Of a DNA stretch of 64,000 bases, positions 24,896 to 36,100 are shown one piece after another. The position numbers and the translations under genes were made by a program. Source of the DNA: Ulota crispa (Eukaryota > Streptophyta > Bryopsida > Orthotrichales > Orthotrichaceae); the NCBI GenBank assembly GCA_963920765.1, contig OY987244.1, forward strand, positions 7,938,501-8,002,500, written 5' to 3'. The notes below the pieces were generated by a model. That model had not been told where the DNA came from, searched no databases, and saw nothing but the letters and a program-made list of their open reading frames with translations. The first letter of the stretch is position 1. Each line of letters begins with the position of its first letter.

Positions 24896-25905
24896 CTCAG
24901 ACAGTAAGCAAAATGCAGTGCAAGTCAGAGAGTCGCACCGATCCTACTGTAAATTTGGATGCAACAGAGCTGCAGAGCAGCAGAGAGGCAGCGCCGCAGC
25001 AGAGAGTCTGAGGAACCTTGAAGGCTTGAACTGAGGAGTCCACTCCACGATCCATTAAATGACTCGCCACATCGTCCACCAAGAATAGACTCACGCATCC
25101 TTTTCGCATTAAAAGCCCCGCTCTAGAAGCAACTGCCAGTCTCTTTCATAAAAGGAACGACTGCCCCCAACGGTCTCATACCCATTTCCATCACCACGAG
25201 TCCACGATACTCGCCCTCCAAGCCATCGATCCAACCCTTCTCCACCCAAAAATGAACTCAATCGCCTCCTAAACTTGCGAAATCACCGCTCCACTGTGCG
25301 TGCAATCGTTCATAAAAAGTAACTCTTACAACGGATCCATCAACAATACCACGTTATCACCACGGCCGTTGCAAAACTCTTTGATCCTTGAATCTGTTTA
25401 CCTTCCTCCAACGCCAACCGTTTTGTGTTGTCTAATCACTCATCGTCTTGTTGTCCTCATGCGACGAGCTTGCCATTGTACCCACGCTTGTCCCTCGTAA
25501 ATTGCAGCCATCTTGCTCGTGTCTAGATTGTACTGTCAATCAGTTTCCTTTGAATTGCGTTTCTAAGTGTACAATGATTGTGACATGATTCTAGTTTTAA
25601 CGACTGGGACCAGCACAAATCTGATAGTTTGGACGGGCGTGACGCTTCGAACGCCATTCTGACGAATTTGACGACAGTATTGTGTCTAGATTGTGTTCAG
25701 GCTGCTTTCCAGGCTTTCTGTACCACTCTGCCGTTGTAGCGAATTCGACGTCTAGATTGCGTTCCAAGACTACTTTGCACCAGTAGCAATGCTTTCAGTC
25801 TAGAGGAATTTGCGACAATTTTAGATATCTAGGGTGTTAGTGCTGTTATTGAATTGGGAATTTGGGAGACTGGAAGTACGTCGAGCAAGTGCATCGAAGT
25901 GCAGG
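24896..25905 (+). promoter_or_regulatory. upstream region and probable 5' leader of the VQ gene
   Basis: Composition becomes distinctly less AT-rich here, as expected of a promoter and leader. The exact 10-mer GTCTAGATTG occurs at 25521, 25683 and 25750. The last two sit in an imperfect tandem repeat (CGAATTTGACG and CGAATTCGACG before them, TGTTC/CGTTC after them). No start site or TATA element can be fixed from the sequence alone. Confidence 0.4.
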
Positions 25906-27690
25906 ATGAGTCCTAGTTCGGCGTGCGACATTGTTGCCAAGGTAGCGCATGGCGAATTGCCACCAAATCCTAGAAGTGGGGCGAAATCGGCGACGAAGAG
26001 TTTCCAGTTCGGCATCCGGAGTAAGCTTCACCACCAGGCCGAGAAGGTGAGCGTGTCCGCGCTGAAGGTTTGCAAGGACTCGCACCGCATCCGGAAGCCC
26101 CCGTTGCCGCTCCCTCGACCGAATTCCCGGCCGCTACATGCACCGCAGCTCCGATCGCCAGTGGAGTACCGGCCCGAGTACCGGGCGCCGATCATCATCC
26201 ACACGTACTCGCCCGAGGTCATTCACACTCAACCAGACGACTTCATGTCCCTCGTCCAGAAGCTCACTGGCTCATCCGATACACGCCACCGCCTCAAACG
26301 GAAACCGTGGAAGAAATCTGGGTTCAAAAAATCACCGCAACCTGGAAATGGGCGAACCGTCACCGCCACGGCTGCTGTCAACGCTGCTGTCGCGGCTCTC
26401 GAGCAGCAACAACAAGGTGCCCACATTACCAACCCTTTCAATTTCCTTGAGACCCATCTAGATTTTGGTGTCTATGAATTCCAGTCTCTGGACGTTTTGC
26501 ACGTGAGTTTTGTTTTGGTTGCGATTTTTGGATCGGGTAGCACATTATGTAGATTTCAGTGTCTCAGTGGAGTATGCCCCTGTTAAAACAATACTTTGAA
26601 AAACACCAAACACCAATGTTGTTTTGGCCTCTTGGTTGAAATCGTCATATTTAGTACTTAATCGGTGTGTACTTGAGAGATTGTCACTTCTCCAGGCGCC
26701 CATTTCGAATCCTACAATCATACACCAGTCATTGCTTATAAGAGCTTTGTGCACTAGAGTGTCGACAATATTAGCGCTTTGAAATATACCAATTTAACTC
26801 ATATGTCAATGTCGATATGGTTGACCAATGTTGATTTTCGGTGACTAGCTTATGATGTCTAATTCCTGGTGTCTAGATTCTGGTGTTTTCAATTGGAATT
26901 CGGTATTAGCTGCCGGTTTGGTAGTGTCTGTTTATCATGGCATGTTGTTGGGAAGACCTAACCTCAAGGTGGCAAGCATGATTACATAAATATATATATA
27001 TATATGTTCATTTGTATATTCCTTCAAACAATGAGTTCGTCATGTTAAGGAATGTCATATATGAAGGTTGGGTTTGGGTCCCAAATTTTGTTAGTTTTGG
27101 TGTCTAGATGTCAAGATCCTGACGATCTGCATTGGATTTCAGCGGGGATTTCAGTTCCAGTTTCAGGTTTGAGGTTGAATTGTGGATCACCCTCCAGCTC
27201 CGATGACGAGTCGGCCACAGTGCGAGACGGGCTGGCATCAGTCAAGCAGTCAAATTCGCCGCGTGGCCCGCTCTCGAACCTCGAATTCGACAGCACCTTT
27301 GCCACAACATTTGAGGCTCCGAGTTCATCAGAGAATGCCAAGGGTCAAGTGAAAGAGGAACCGGTTTCTACCGACTCCTCCAATTTCTTCACGGGGTTGA
27401 AGCCGCTTCCGAAACCCGAGCCTGGCCACTACAACTCGTACTTCCACAGCGGTGACATCAACTCCCCCCTTCCCTCCCCAGGGTTTCTGTCGCCGGGCCT
27501 GTTTGCCGGCTTGATAGAGCTTTCGCCGGGGACCGCTGCTTGGTCGCAGCAGTTTCTGGATTGCTTGAACGGCTCTCCGCAGCTGGCAAACCAGCCTCCC
27601 CTGCAACGTCAACGTTCTTGTGAAACTGCTTCTGCATCGGATGGGACAATGACCGCATTGGAAAACATCCAAGCGTTCATGCTTGCGTAA
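25906..27690 (+). CDS. VQ-motif-containing transcriptional regulator
   Basis: The first exon runs from an ATG at 25906 (protein starts MSPSSACDIVAKVAH) to about 26502. It carries the VQ signature at residues 113-122, F-x-x-x-V-Q-K-L-T-G, preceded by the typical IIIHTYSPEVIHTQPDDF stretch. After it come a basic patch (RLKRKPWKKSGFKK) and an Ala/Gln-rich segment. VQ proteins are small plant nuclear cofactors that bind WRKY factors and are often MAP-kinase substrates. The second exon ends at a TAA at 27688-27690. Its frame is open from about 27050 and is Ser/Pro-rich, with SPGFLSPGLFAGLIELSPG near the C-terminus. The splice junction is unresolved: the best donor (GTGAGT at 26503) leaves phase 0, while the good acceptors around 27140-27170 (TTTCAG) need phase 1. 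A donor at 26467 (G/GTGTCT) or 26541 (G/GTAGCA) would keep frame. A further upstream ATG at 25834 is possible, but the peptide it adds looks non-conserved. VQ identity is sure; exon ends are not. Confidence 0.85.
26991..27005. repeat. short TA microsatellite in the VQ intron
   Basis: About seven TA units lie in the probable intron. Confidence 0.8.
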
Positions 27691-29871
27691 TAAATTTTAT
27701 TTTTCAATTATATATATTTTTGAAACTAATTGGGAGACTCGTTTGCAGAGAAGAATGATTGAACAACGGCTAACGTAGACAGGTGGACATCATTCTCATG
27801 CGATGTTCTCAAAGCCACTAGTGGAAGAAAAGCCAACTGACCAGTTGTTGGATTTTTCTAATGAAGCTGGGTTTGGTTGTCTTTAAGGAATTCACTTAGT
27901 TAGTTCTTTGCAGTTTTAAGGACGTGGTCAATTTTAGAAATTACCGTTGGATTCATTGTTCCAGCTTTTTAGCTTTTGTAAATTAGAAAGCAACAGGAGA
28001 AGTAGAATAGATGCAGTAGCCAACCGACAAAGTTGTGCGATGTTGTTATGGCAACACTGACCAGTGGTGCAGTAGCGATGCAATAGGGGTGCAGCAATTA
28101 GTCCATCAATTTGCTTAGTGAGCAGAGTTGAAAGAGGAAAATTAGTAAATTAGACCCCCTTGTACCATAGCCATGTTAGATTCTTCTCGGAATGGCACTA
28201 GTTCCGGCTGTACTACCTGGTTTCTTTAAATTAATGAGATTGAGTTACTAGGTTTATGTCTTCGAACCAATTTTGTTATATTGGTGTTGTTCAGAGCTCC
28301 AAAGGTGTGATATTCAAGGGCGCAAACCAAAAGCCAAACCAAGACAGCTATACGCAGAACTACAATTCAGGCTGCTGGTCTTGAAGTGCACCAATTTTGT
28401 CAATTTTTGGCAACTTAGCTAAATTGAATATTTTTGTATGTTGACAAAGTTTGTAACAAATGTGCTATGCAGCCATTTCCAACTGGCGAGCAATACTGAT
28501 CTAGTAATTAGTCTGGTCCGGTTGTGATGAGGAGTTCCACCACAAGGTTTGATCAATAAGAACTTACAGAGACGGTGCCACTGCTTAGGTGAAAAAGGGA
28601 CATAGAATGACATTATAATTATTTAATGATACCTACAGTAAATTACTAGTATCTGATTAGGGTTTCTGGATTGTATACGATACCCTAAATGTCAAAGAAT
28701 GATTGATAGGGTGTAATTGACAAGGGTGTCATTTCACGGCCCCTCTCTTCAGATAGAGCACCTTGCAGGAAAAAGTGAAACTACATAGTAAGTCCAGTTT
28801 GGCATCGTCGCTGCATGACAAGGAGGAGCTCATCAGCACTAAAATCCTCCCCAGACTGGCTAGTTGAATCAACGGTAGTTCAGATGTTCTTCGCATGTTT
28901 TAAACAGCAAACAAAAATTCGATGATGGGGAGTTCCCTGAAATCGGACGTTGGGAAGAATTTCAGGATCCGAGTGAACATTGTTCACAAGTATCCAGTCA
29001 AGATCCAAAATCGCAGGATTGTGAGAAAAACTTCAGTAAATGATCAAATCCTGCTTTTGCAGGCATAGGTTAGGGACATGGGTCACATGATTTGCAAACG
29101 GAGGATTACAACACATCAAAGGATGCGGTATTTGGATACTGTTCGCAGAAGTCATGCAAAAGGTCAGTGTCCTGGTGAGAGCAGCAATCGAGATGCCACT
29201 TCTTTCATCTTCAAGCAATTTGCGCGGCCTGGCATGTGCCAAACCAGTAGTGTCAGAATTTTTGTATGCGTAGTGGAAGTGGGAAGTTCCAGTGGATGCA
29301 AGATATTGGAGTCACTTTAGAATTCCTTTGGAATCACTTTAGTCCATATCAATGCACGTGTTGCTCGTCATTACTTGCATCACATTTCTATTAAGCATGT
29401 AGGAAACGTTGCAATTCAAAGGAAAACAGCAATTTGGGGCTATCCGTGTCTATTTCTTAAAGAAGCGTCATGCAATCCATTATCCCACGGTCCTTAATTC
29501 AGTTCTAGTAGATCAAGAGCAGTCAAGGGTCAATCTTAGACAAAAGTTGTGGGCACCAATAAAATTCAGGAAAATTTGATACTGTAATTGTCACCTCAAA
29601 AATTCTCGCCCCAATTATGTATGCGTGTACGTAAACGCCGAAGCAGGACATGAATATCCTCAAAAAGCTGAAGAGCCCGGTACCCCTGTCCAGTATGCAC
29701 AAACTAAATGAAAATTTACAATAGCTACTCTCGTTTGCATAAAGTGTACTACATGAAAAGAATCTGCCGAAACGTTCTTGGACTGCCAGAACTGGCTAAG
29801 AGTTTGGCAACCTACCTTCCAGCTGATGTCCCATTTAGATTATACCTGTAGCCAGTGATCAGCCCCAGTGG
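27691..29871. other. convergent intergenic region
   Basis: It lies between the VQ stop and the SPT6 stop and must hold both 3' untranslated regions. Short frames on both strands (for example 29078-29320) are not recognised. No hairpin or transposon end was seen, which makes this one of the least repeat-rich noncoding stretches in the window. Confidence 0.5.
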
Positions 29872-30128
29872 TCACTCATTTCCCCATCGACCACCATCGT
29901 TCTGTGACCCACGGCCTCCTCTGCTTTCCCATCGACCACCGTCCCCACGGGCCCCTCTGCTTCCCCATCGACCACCATCGTCACGCCCTCGGCCTTCCCT
30001 TGGACCACCACCACGGCCCTCTCGACTCCCCCATCGATCACCATCGTTTTGTGAGCCTCGGCCCCCTCCTCTACTCCAGTGTCCATCACCTCTCTGTGAT
30101 TGTTGACGATTCCAGCCTTGATCATTGT
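29872..30128 (-). CDS. SPT6L: terminal SPT6 exon, RGG/WG repeats
   Basis: This exon has no ATG in its coding frame and is easily missed. Joining phase 1 from exon 19 (ending ...GCAGCGACAG at 30535) to the acceptor CAATCAG at 30129-30135 gives D-N-D-Q-G-W-N-R, then Arg/Gly-rich repeats with RWGS, RWES and RWGN units, and stops at TGA (29872-29874). Composition matches the rest of the WG/GW tail, and the whole chain totals a multiple of three. The other frames, including Pro-rich ones on the plus strand, are shadows. If exon 19 is instead read through its donor, the protein would end about 40 residues later at 30413 with an unrelated hydrophobic end (LLLLMYLYYNIK), which looks less natural. Confidence 0.8.
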
Positions 30129-33100
30129 CTGATTGTCCATTTTCAATATCAGCGAGTGAACATGAAAGATCCAGTGTAAAACTGGATACAGCTTACTTTC
30201 TCGGACTCTTTGGTCAGAACTTGGCAACATCCACTAAAGATCAACAAAACAAACCATCCTTTCTAGCCAGGAAACTCATAAGTACAAAGTGGCAGGTTAT
30301 GAAGCAATGAATGGTACGACAAAACACATGCGTAAAAATGAGGAGAGACCATGACAAAAATAAATCAGGGAAAAAAAAAAATCAGAGTACAAACGCCAAG
30401 AATGTAGCAAAATTACTTAATGTTGTAATATAAATACATAAGCAGCAGTAACATCTGTGTAAGCATGTCAGAGCCCTTTGTAACGACCGTAGTCTCAATC
30501 AAAGCCGTGAGCGGACAAAAGATGTGCATCATACCTGTCGCTGCTCCATGCTGGCCCCATCCTCCAGAACTGCTTCCACCTCCTACGGAACCCCAAGGAT
30601 CCGCAACGGCCCCAACAGCACCCCAATCAGGACCAGCCGTTTCAGTCTTCTCCTTCTCTGGCGAACCCCATCCAGAATTTCCTCCACTAACTACTGTTGC
30701 ATCAGGTCCTTGCTCTGCAGGGCTTTGGCCCCATCCATCACCAGTTGAAGCAGGAGGTTTGCTCCAATCATCCCAACTATTCTGGGCAGGTCTGTTTGAT
30801 GGTGCAGCGGGTGGCAAGGGAGAATCCCAACCACCAGAACTCTCCTGCCGTCGCACGGGGGCTTGGTCACGGCCTCTGCTGTTACTGCGTCCGTCTCGAC
30901 CACTCTCATTCCAGCTTGCACCAGCACCTCCATCATGCGTGTTGAATCCGCCCTTGTCACCAGTTTGGACGGCATCCCAACCCCCTGACTCTGTTTCTGG
31001 TACTGGTACAGTGTCCCACCCATCTCCACCCCCACCAGCTGAATTTGTCACACTACCCCAGGCATCGCCAGTAGCTGCGGTGTTGCTTGCAGGCTTTCCT
31101 CCATCCTGGCCGTCACCAACACCTGGTGTACTTTCCCTGTTGTTCCAACTACTGGGTGCAGTTCGCTTCGCAGGTGATGATGGACCCCATTGATCGGAAC
31201 CCCCACGTTTAGTTCCCTCTCCTCCACCTCCGGCATTCTCATTCCATCGACCTTTATCCGAACCTCCGCCTCGATAACCGCCAGCACTCTCGTTCCAACG
31301 TCTTTTGTCTGAACCTCTAGCATTCTCATTCCAACCTCTCTTGTCTGAACCGCCACTTCGACCAGCAGAAACGTCATCGCGTCCACCTTCCACAGCATCC
31401 CATCCACCAACAGATGCTGGCACACTATCCCATCCTTCATTTGCTTTGTCAGTGGATTTTGTACCATAGTCCCAAGCACTATCAACCTCAGCAGTCTTGG
31501 TGATATTCTTATCTTGGACTTTTTCATTATCTCCTTTGTCAATATCCCAATCTGCTCCCTCAACTGCAGCATTTGTTGCTCCTTTCCAAACATTGTCCTC
31601 ACCCTCAGTGTTGCCCAGTTTCTCATTTCTGTCTGTCCAAGTAGCCCCTCTTCCCCCGCTTGCTCCATTTGTCGCATCCCTTCCTCCCCTGTTTGCTGGG
31701 GCTTGATTCCAGCTATCAAAACCTCCACCTCCGCCTGCTGCCTTTGTTGCTGCACCTGCTTGCCCATCTGCTGGATCATTCCAGCTATCCCAACCTCCAC
31801 CTCCGTCTGCCGCCTTGGTTGCTGCACCTCCTTGCCCATCTGCTGGATCATTCCAGTTATCCCAACCTCCACCTCCGCCTGCTGCATTTGTTGCTTCTTT
31901 CCAGCCACCAGTATCCCCTTCCGTGTTACTAGCAATGCCACCTTCGACCCCCCAAGCGGAATCTCCTCCACCATCTGCTGAATCATTCCAGTTATCCCCT
32001 CCTTTGGTGTCGCTCGTAGTCCCACGGTTGTTCCCCCAAGAAGAACCACCTCCGCCATCTGCTGGATCATGCCAGCTATCTCCTCCCTTATTATCTCTTG
32101 TGTTCCCTCGATCATCCCCCCAACTGTCGTTTTTTTTACCATTGCTCCAGTCATGACCTTTCCCGTTCGAGTTGTCAGCCCATCCAGGCCCTTCACCATC
32201 ATTAGCAAATCTGTCACTTTCCTTTTCCGAACGAGAGTCTCGTCCACCCCACCCACGGCCACGATCACCCCGTCCACGCCCGCGATCACCCCGCCCACGC
32301 CCACGCCCACGGTCACCTCGACCACGCCCCCTTTCTCCTCTGCCTCTCCCTCCCTCTCCCCAAGTTGTTGCTCTACTAGGTATAGGATCATGAAAGTGAC
32401 CTTTAAAGTAGACAACGAGTTTATCAACAGTATCAAAGACCTTTTTGCGAAAACGAAAACCACTTGGCTCTAAGGAAATGTATTCATGACAAGGAGAAGT
32501 AGTCCGGATGTAGGAGAGCATAAAGGCTCCACAGTACTCATGAGCAATCGAGAAGCAGTACGGGATGATCTTCGGATTTTCAGTCTTTTCGGAACGCAGA
32601 GCATCAGCCATTTCCAACTTGTTACCTTCCCTGTACTTGCGAAATTGCAGCATTGCTTGCAGATGGACCACTACTTGATTGACATATTTAGCTATCACCT
32701 GCACACACAAAGGCAAGGTAAGACAAGGAATGCATGAGGATTTCCTCTTCTATCTTCCACATCCTTACCATGATAGGCAGCCCATACTCTCTCCGACTCC
32801 CTACCCTTTGCCATTTTATAATGCCTAAAACATCACCAAGGCGTCTTTGTCGGTTGTGCCTATGGCCCCAAAAACTGAGGAGGCTCAGTTTTCATGAAAC
32901 TTTTGCGAAGACAAATATTGCCACGACACATAAATCTCACGGGTTCATCAGCTAGTCAAATACAATCTAGTTCCGTCACTCCACATATTTAGAGGAATAA
33001 AAAGTAAGAAAACTAAGGTATACCTCATCAATGCTCTTGTAGGATTCATCCCCAATAGTAAGAGTCTTGCCAAGGCGTAAGAAGCCCGCTAGGTCCCAGT

Positions 33101-36100
33101 TTTCTTTGTTGCTTTCAGCAACATCAATATGGGAGAAGACACCACTAGAAACTTTCATTGTAATTGAGAGATGCGCTGGACCCTTGCAACTTGGACGTAT
33201 AATGAAATCACCCACGTCCTTTTCCGCCAGAGCCTGCAGTCAAAGGAGAACCTCTATAAGCAGGCAGATCAGTTGTGACACTGAGAATGAGACAGCTCAA
33301 GCCACTACTTGGATAAAGTTTCACCACTTGCAGAATCACATGTATATAAATTTTCCGCAAAGAGATCATAGAAGTTTTATTCTTTAAGAAAAAAGCAGAT
33401 TATTACCTCGATTGCATCTTCAGTAGATAAATTCTGAAACTTGCGATGGACAATAGGGCGAGGTTTGAAAGTCTTCTTCTTGTTCTCTTCTTTCATTTTG
33501 CGAGTTTTTTCCTTTTCAAGAAGAATGAAGGTTGTGTCTGGCTTAAAATGCTTGTCATGATTGTGCAGATCACGCGAGAGATTCCCCTGGAGATCACTTT
33601 CCCTGCATTTTGAAAAGTAAGAATTAATAATATTTCAGTTACTGATGACAGTTTCATCACCATCATTGCTGCAAAGAGAGAAGAACTAGGGCAGCAAGGA
33701 TTCGAGCACAAATTCAGAAGCAAAACAAAAAGAAGACACTTTCGATCAAATAATCAAAAAAATCATACAGAACAAGTCTGTGCCATTAATCCACTTACTT
33801 GCATGTCAGATCCACCAAATACTTATCCATTTTCACCTCTTTCACTCGACAAGTCACTAAACTGCCTTCCGTAAATTTATCTTGGGGCTCAAAATCGCAG
33901 TCATCTGAAAGGTCTTCCTTCTGAATGAATCCCAGTAACCCACATTCCAACACACACATGACTTGATGTTCCTGCACTTTTCTGACTGTTGCTTGGACAA
34001 TCCGACCTGGAAAGAGAGTCTCGTCGCTCTCTCCAGTCATTAGATAGAAACAATCTTCATTAGTGGGTTCCGAGTACGGTTTCCGCCATTCCTGAAAACC
34101 TCGTTGAAGCTCAGATTTGATCAAACCCAATGTTTGTATTCTTTTGCTTCGTCCTTCAACTTGTATGGACTGCGCATATTCCTCAATGTCTACACTGTCT
34201 AAAACATTGGGGTTCTTCATCACGTGCTCCAATGCCATTTGAGATACGCAAATGTCAGCTTCTTCGTTTTTCTGTCTGGCTTCCTTCTCAATCGCAGCTT
34301 CAGCAAAGTCCCTTGCCATCTGTAGAGATTAGGATAGTATGTGAGCAAAAGCTTAACTACATCAACAAAGTAGATCGCAACATAAAATTAATACATTCGG
34401 AGAAACACACAAACTGGCTTCAACACCGTTAATCGTTTTTCTATCTCAACATAAACTGGAGGATATAATTCACTAAAATACGATTGAGTGACGACAGACC
34501 TGATACGACTCTGGATGGATACGGGTATTGTCCAAAGGATCCTGCTGAGGTGATTCTGACGATGTTTGTCCAATCCCACGCACTCTAACAAAACCTGCAC
34601 AATTATTGAAGACACTCTCTCCCATAGCCCGAATTGTTGAACAAAGATCATTCCGAGTCTGTACACGCCTTGCCATCGTAAGAGCAGTTCGGATAACTTC
34701 AGCTTTACGAGGACCAAGACCCGAAACGAATTGAAGGGTCTCAAACAACCAGCCGTGCATCACTGCCAAATTTATATCAATGCCAACCTGAAAATCCACG
34801 AGATGAAAGAAAAGTTCAACTTAACGAAATGGATACTATGATGGGCTAGCCAAAATTTATGAACTGGACTAATAGCAGGAAGAGGATCAGATTCTCCAGT
34901 CCTTCTAACAAGTAAAACGAATCCATGCACCCCGCTAAACCTTCCTACATTACACGTTGCATTATTTCGAGTCTTAACCTCTCGTGTACTATATGTACTT
35001 CAATCTGCAGTCAAGGTCACGGACTAAAAGCAACATAAGAAGTAAAAGAAAAAAGAAAACCACAATGTAGCAGTAAAGAAATACTCCAAAAGTTAAGAAA
35101 ACCACAGGCATAACTTACTATGATAAAACTGGAAAGATGATTCTCCTCACTACATCAAAAGAGCAGAATCTACAATCCTCAAACCAAGACATTGATACAG
35201 GCTCAGGATACACGGCTCAAGATACACACTGATACTTTGAGACAAAGTACCTGGTTTACTACTGTAATCATGACGCGCTCTAAGACGTCATATAGTTCCT
35301 CGTCGCTGAGTAAACTCTGCAGCGGATGAAATTTTATCGAAAGGATCTCCCTTGACGGGCCAAATAATGATGCTACCATTGCCACAGGATTCTGCAGAAA
35401 CCTACCCAACGCAACTGCTCGTCTAACAGTACCTGTGAATATATCTCCATATTTGTCAGATATTTTGATTTTTGATCATATAAATTGAGTATCCTGCTAA
35501 GCAGCATAGAATAGATAACAAATGGGACGATCTAGCAATTCATTTAGGAAAATAAAACAATCACCCTCCAACTCAGACACTGCAAACATGCGAGCATTAC
35601 AAGCAAACGCAGAAAGACAAGATTAGATTGCACCTGGCTGACCAGGAAGCTGATTTTGAGATATTCTTGATGCCTCAAACAGAGACGGAATGGATTCGTC
35701 TCCATAAACCAACTTAATTTGGTCTAGTCCCTCTGCCAAATCTTCAGCATGCTGCTCCACAAGCATGAATAATACCTATTTGGTAGGCAAAGTATGTCTA
35801 ACTTAATCAATAAATTGAAAACTGAAGTCCTTGACGCGATTGAGGGTATAAACACAAACCATATACCGCAATTATTGTATTCGGTGATTTGAAATCTATA
35901 AACCAACAAAAGGACTTGGTATGAAAGCACGCACTGTTACTTACATCAGAAATGTCTTGGCTGAGGTACCGGCACTGAACCTTTGCAGCTCCCAAAACAA
36001 TAATATGAGGTTTATAAACCGTGAGCACTTTCATCAAGCGAGCTTTGTCGTTTTCCTTGCGCTGGGCTTGCTCAGGACTAAAAGCTTTGATATTTAAATA

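Noticed and set aside
26028-26461. Alternative frames over the first VQ exon (both strands)
   Set aside because: They overlap the frame carrying the conserved VQ motif and show no domain.
29855-30179. Pro/His-rich plus-strand frames
   Set aside because: They are antisense shadows of the terminal RGG/WG exon of SPT6.
31048-32463. 471-codon minus-strand frame overlapping SPT6 exon 19 in another frame
   Set aside because: It is a frame shadow of the WG repeats; the SPT6 frame continues the tandem SH2 domain and joins in phase at both ends.
30465-32473. Large Pro/Ser-rich plus-strand frames opposite SPT6 exon 19
   Set aside because: They are the antisense reading of Gly/Trp/Asp-rich repeat codons and have no independent gene signals.
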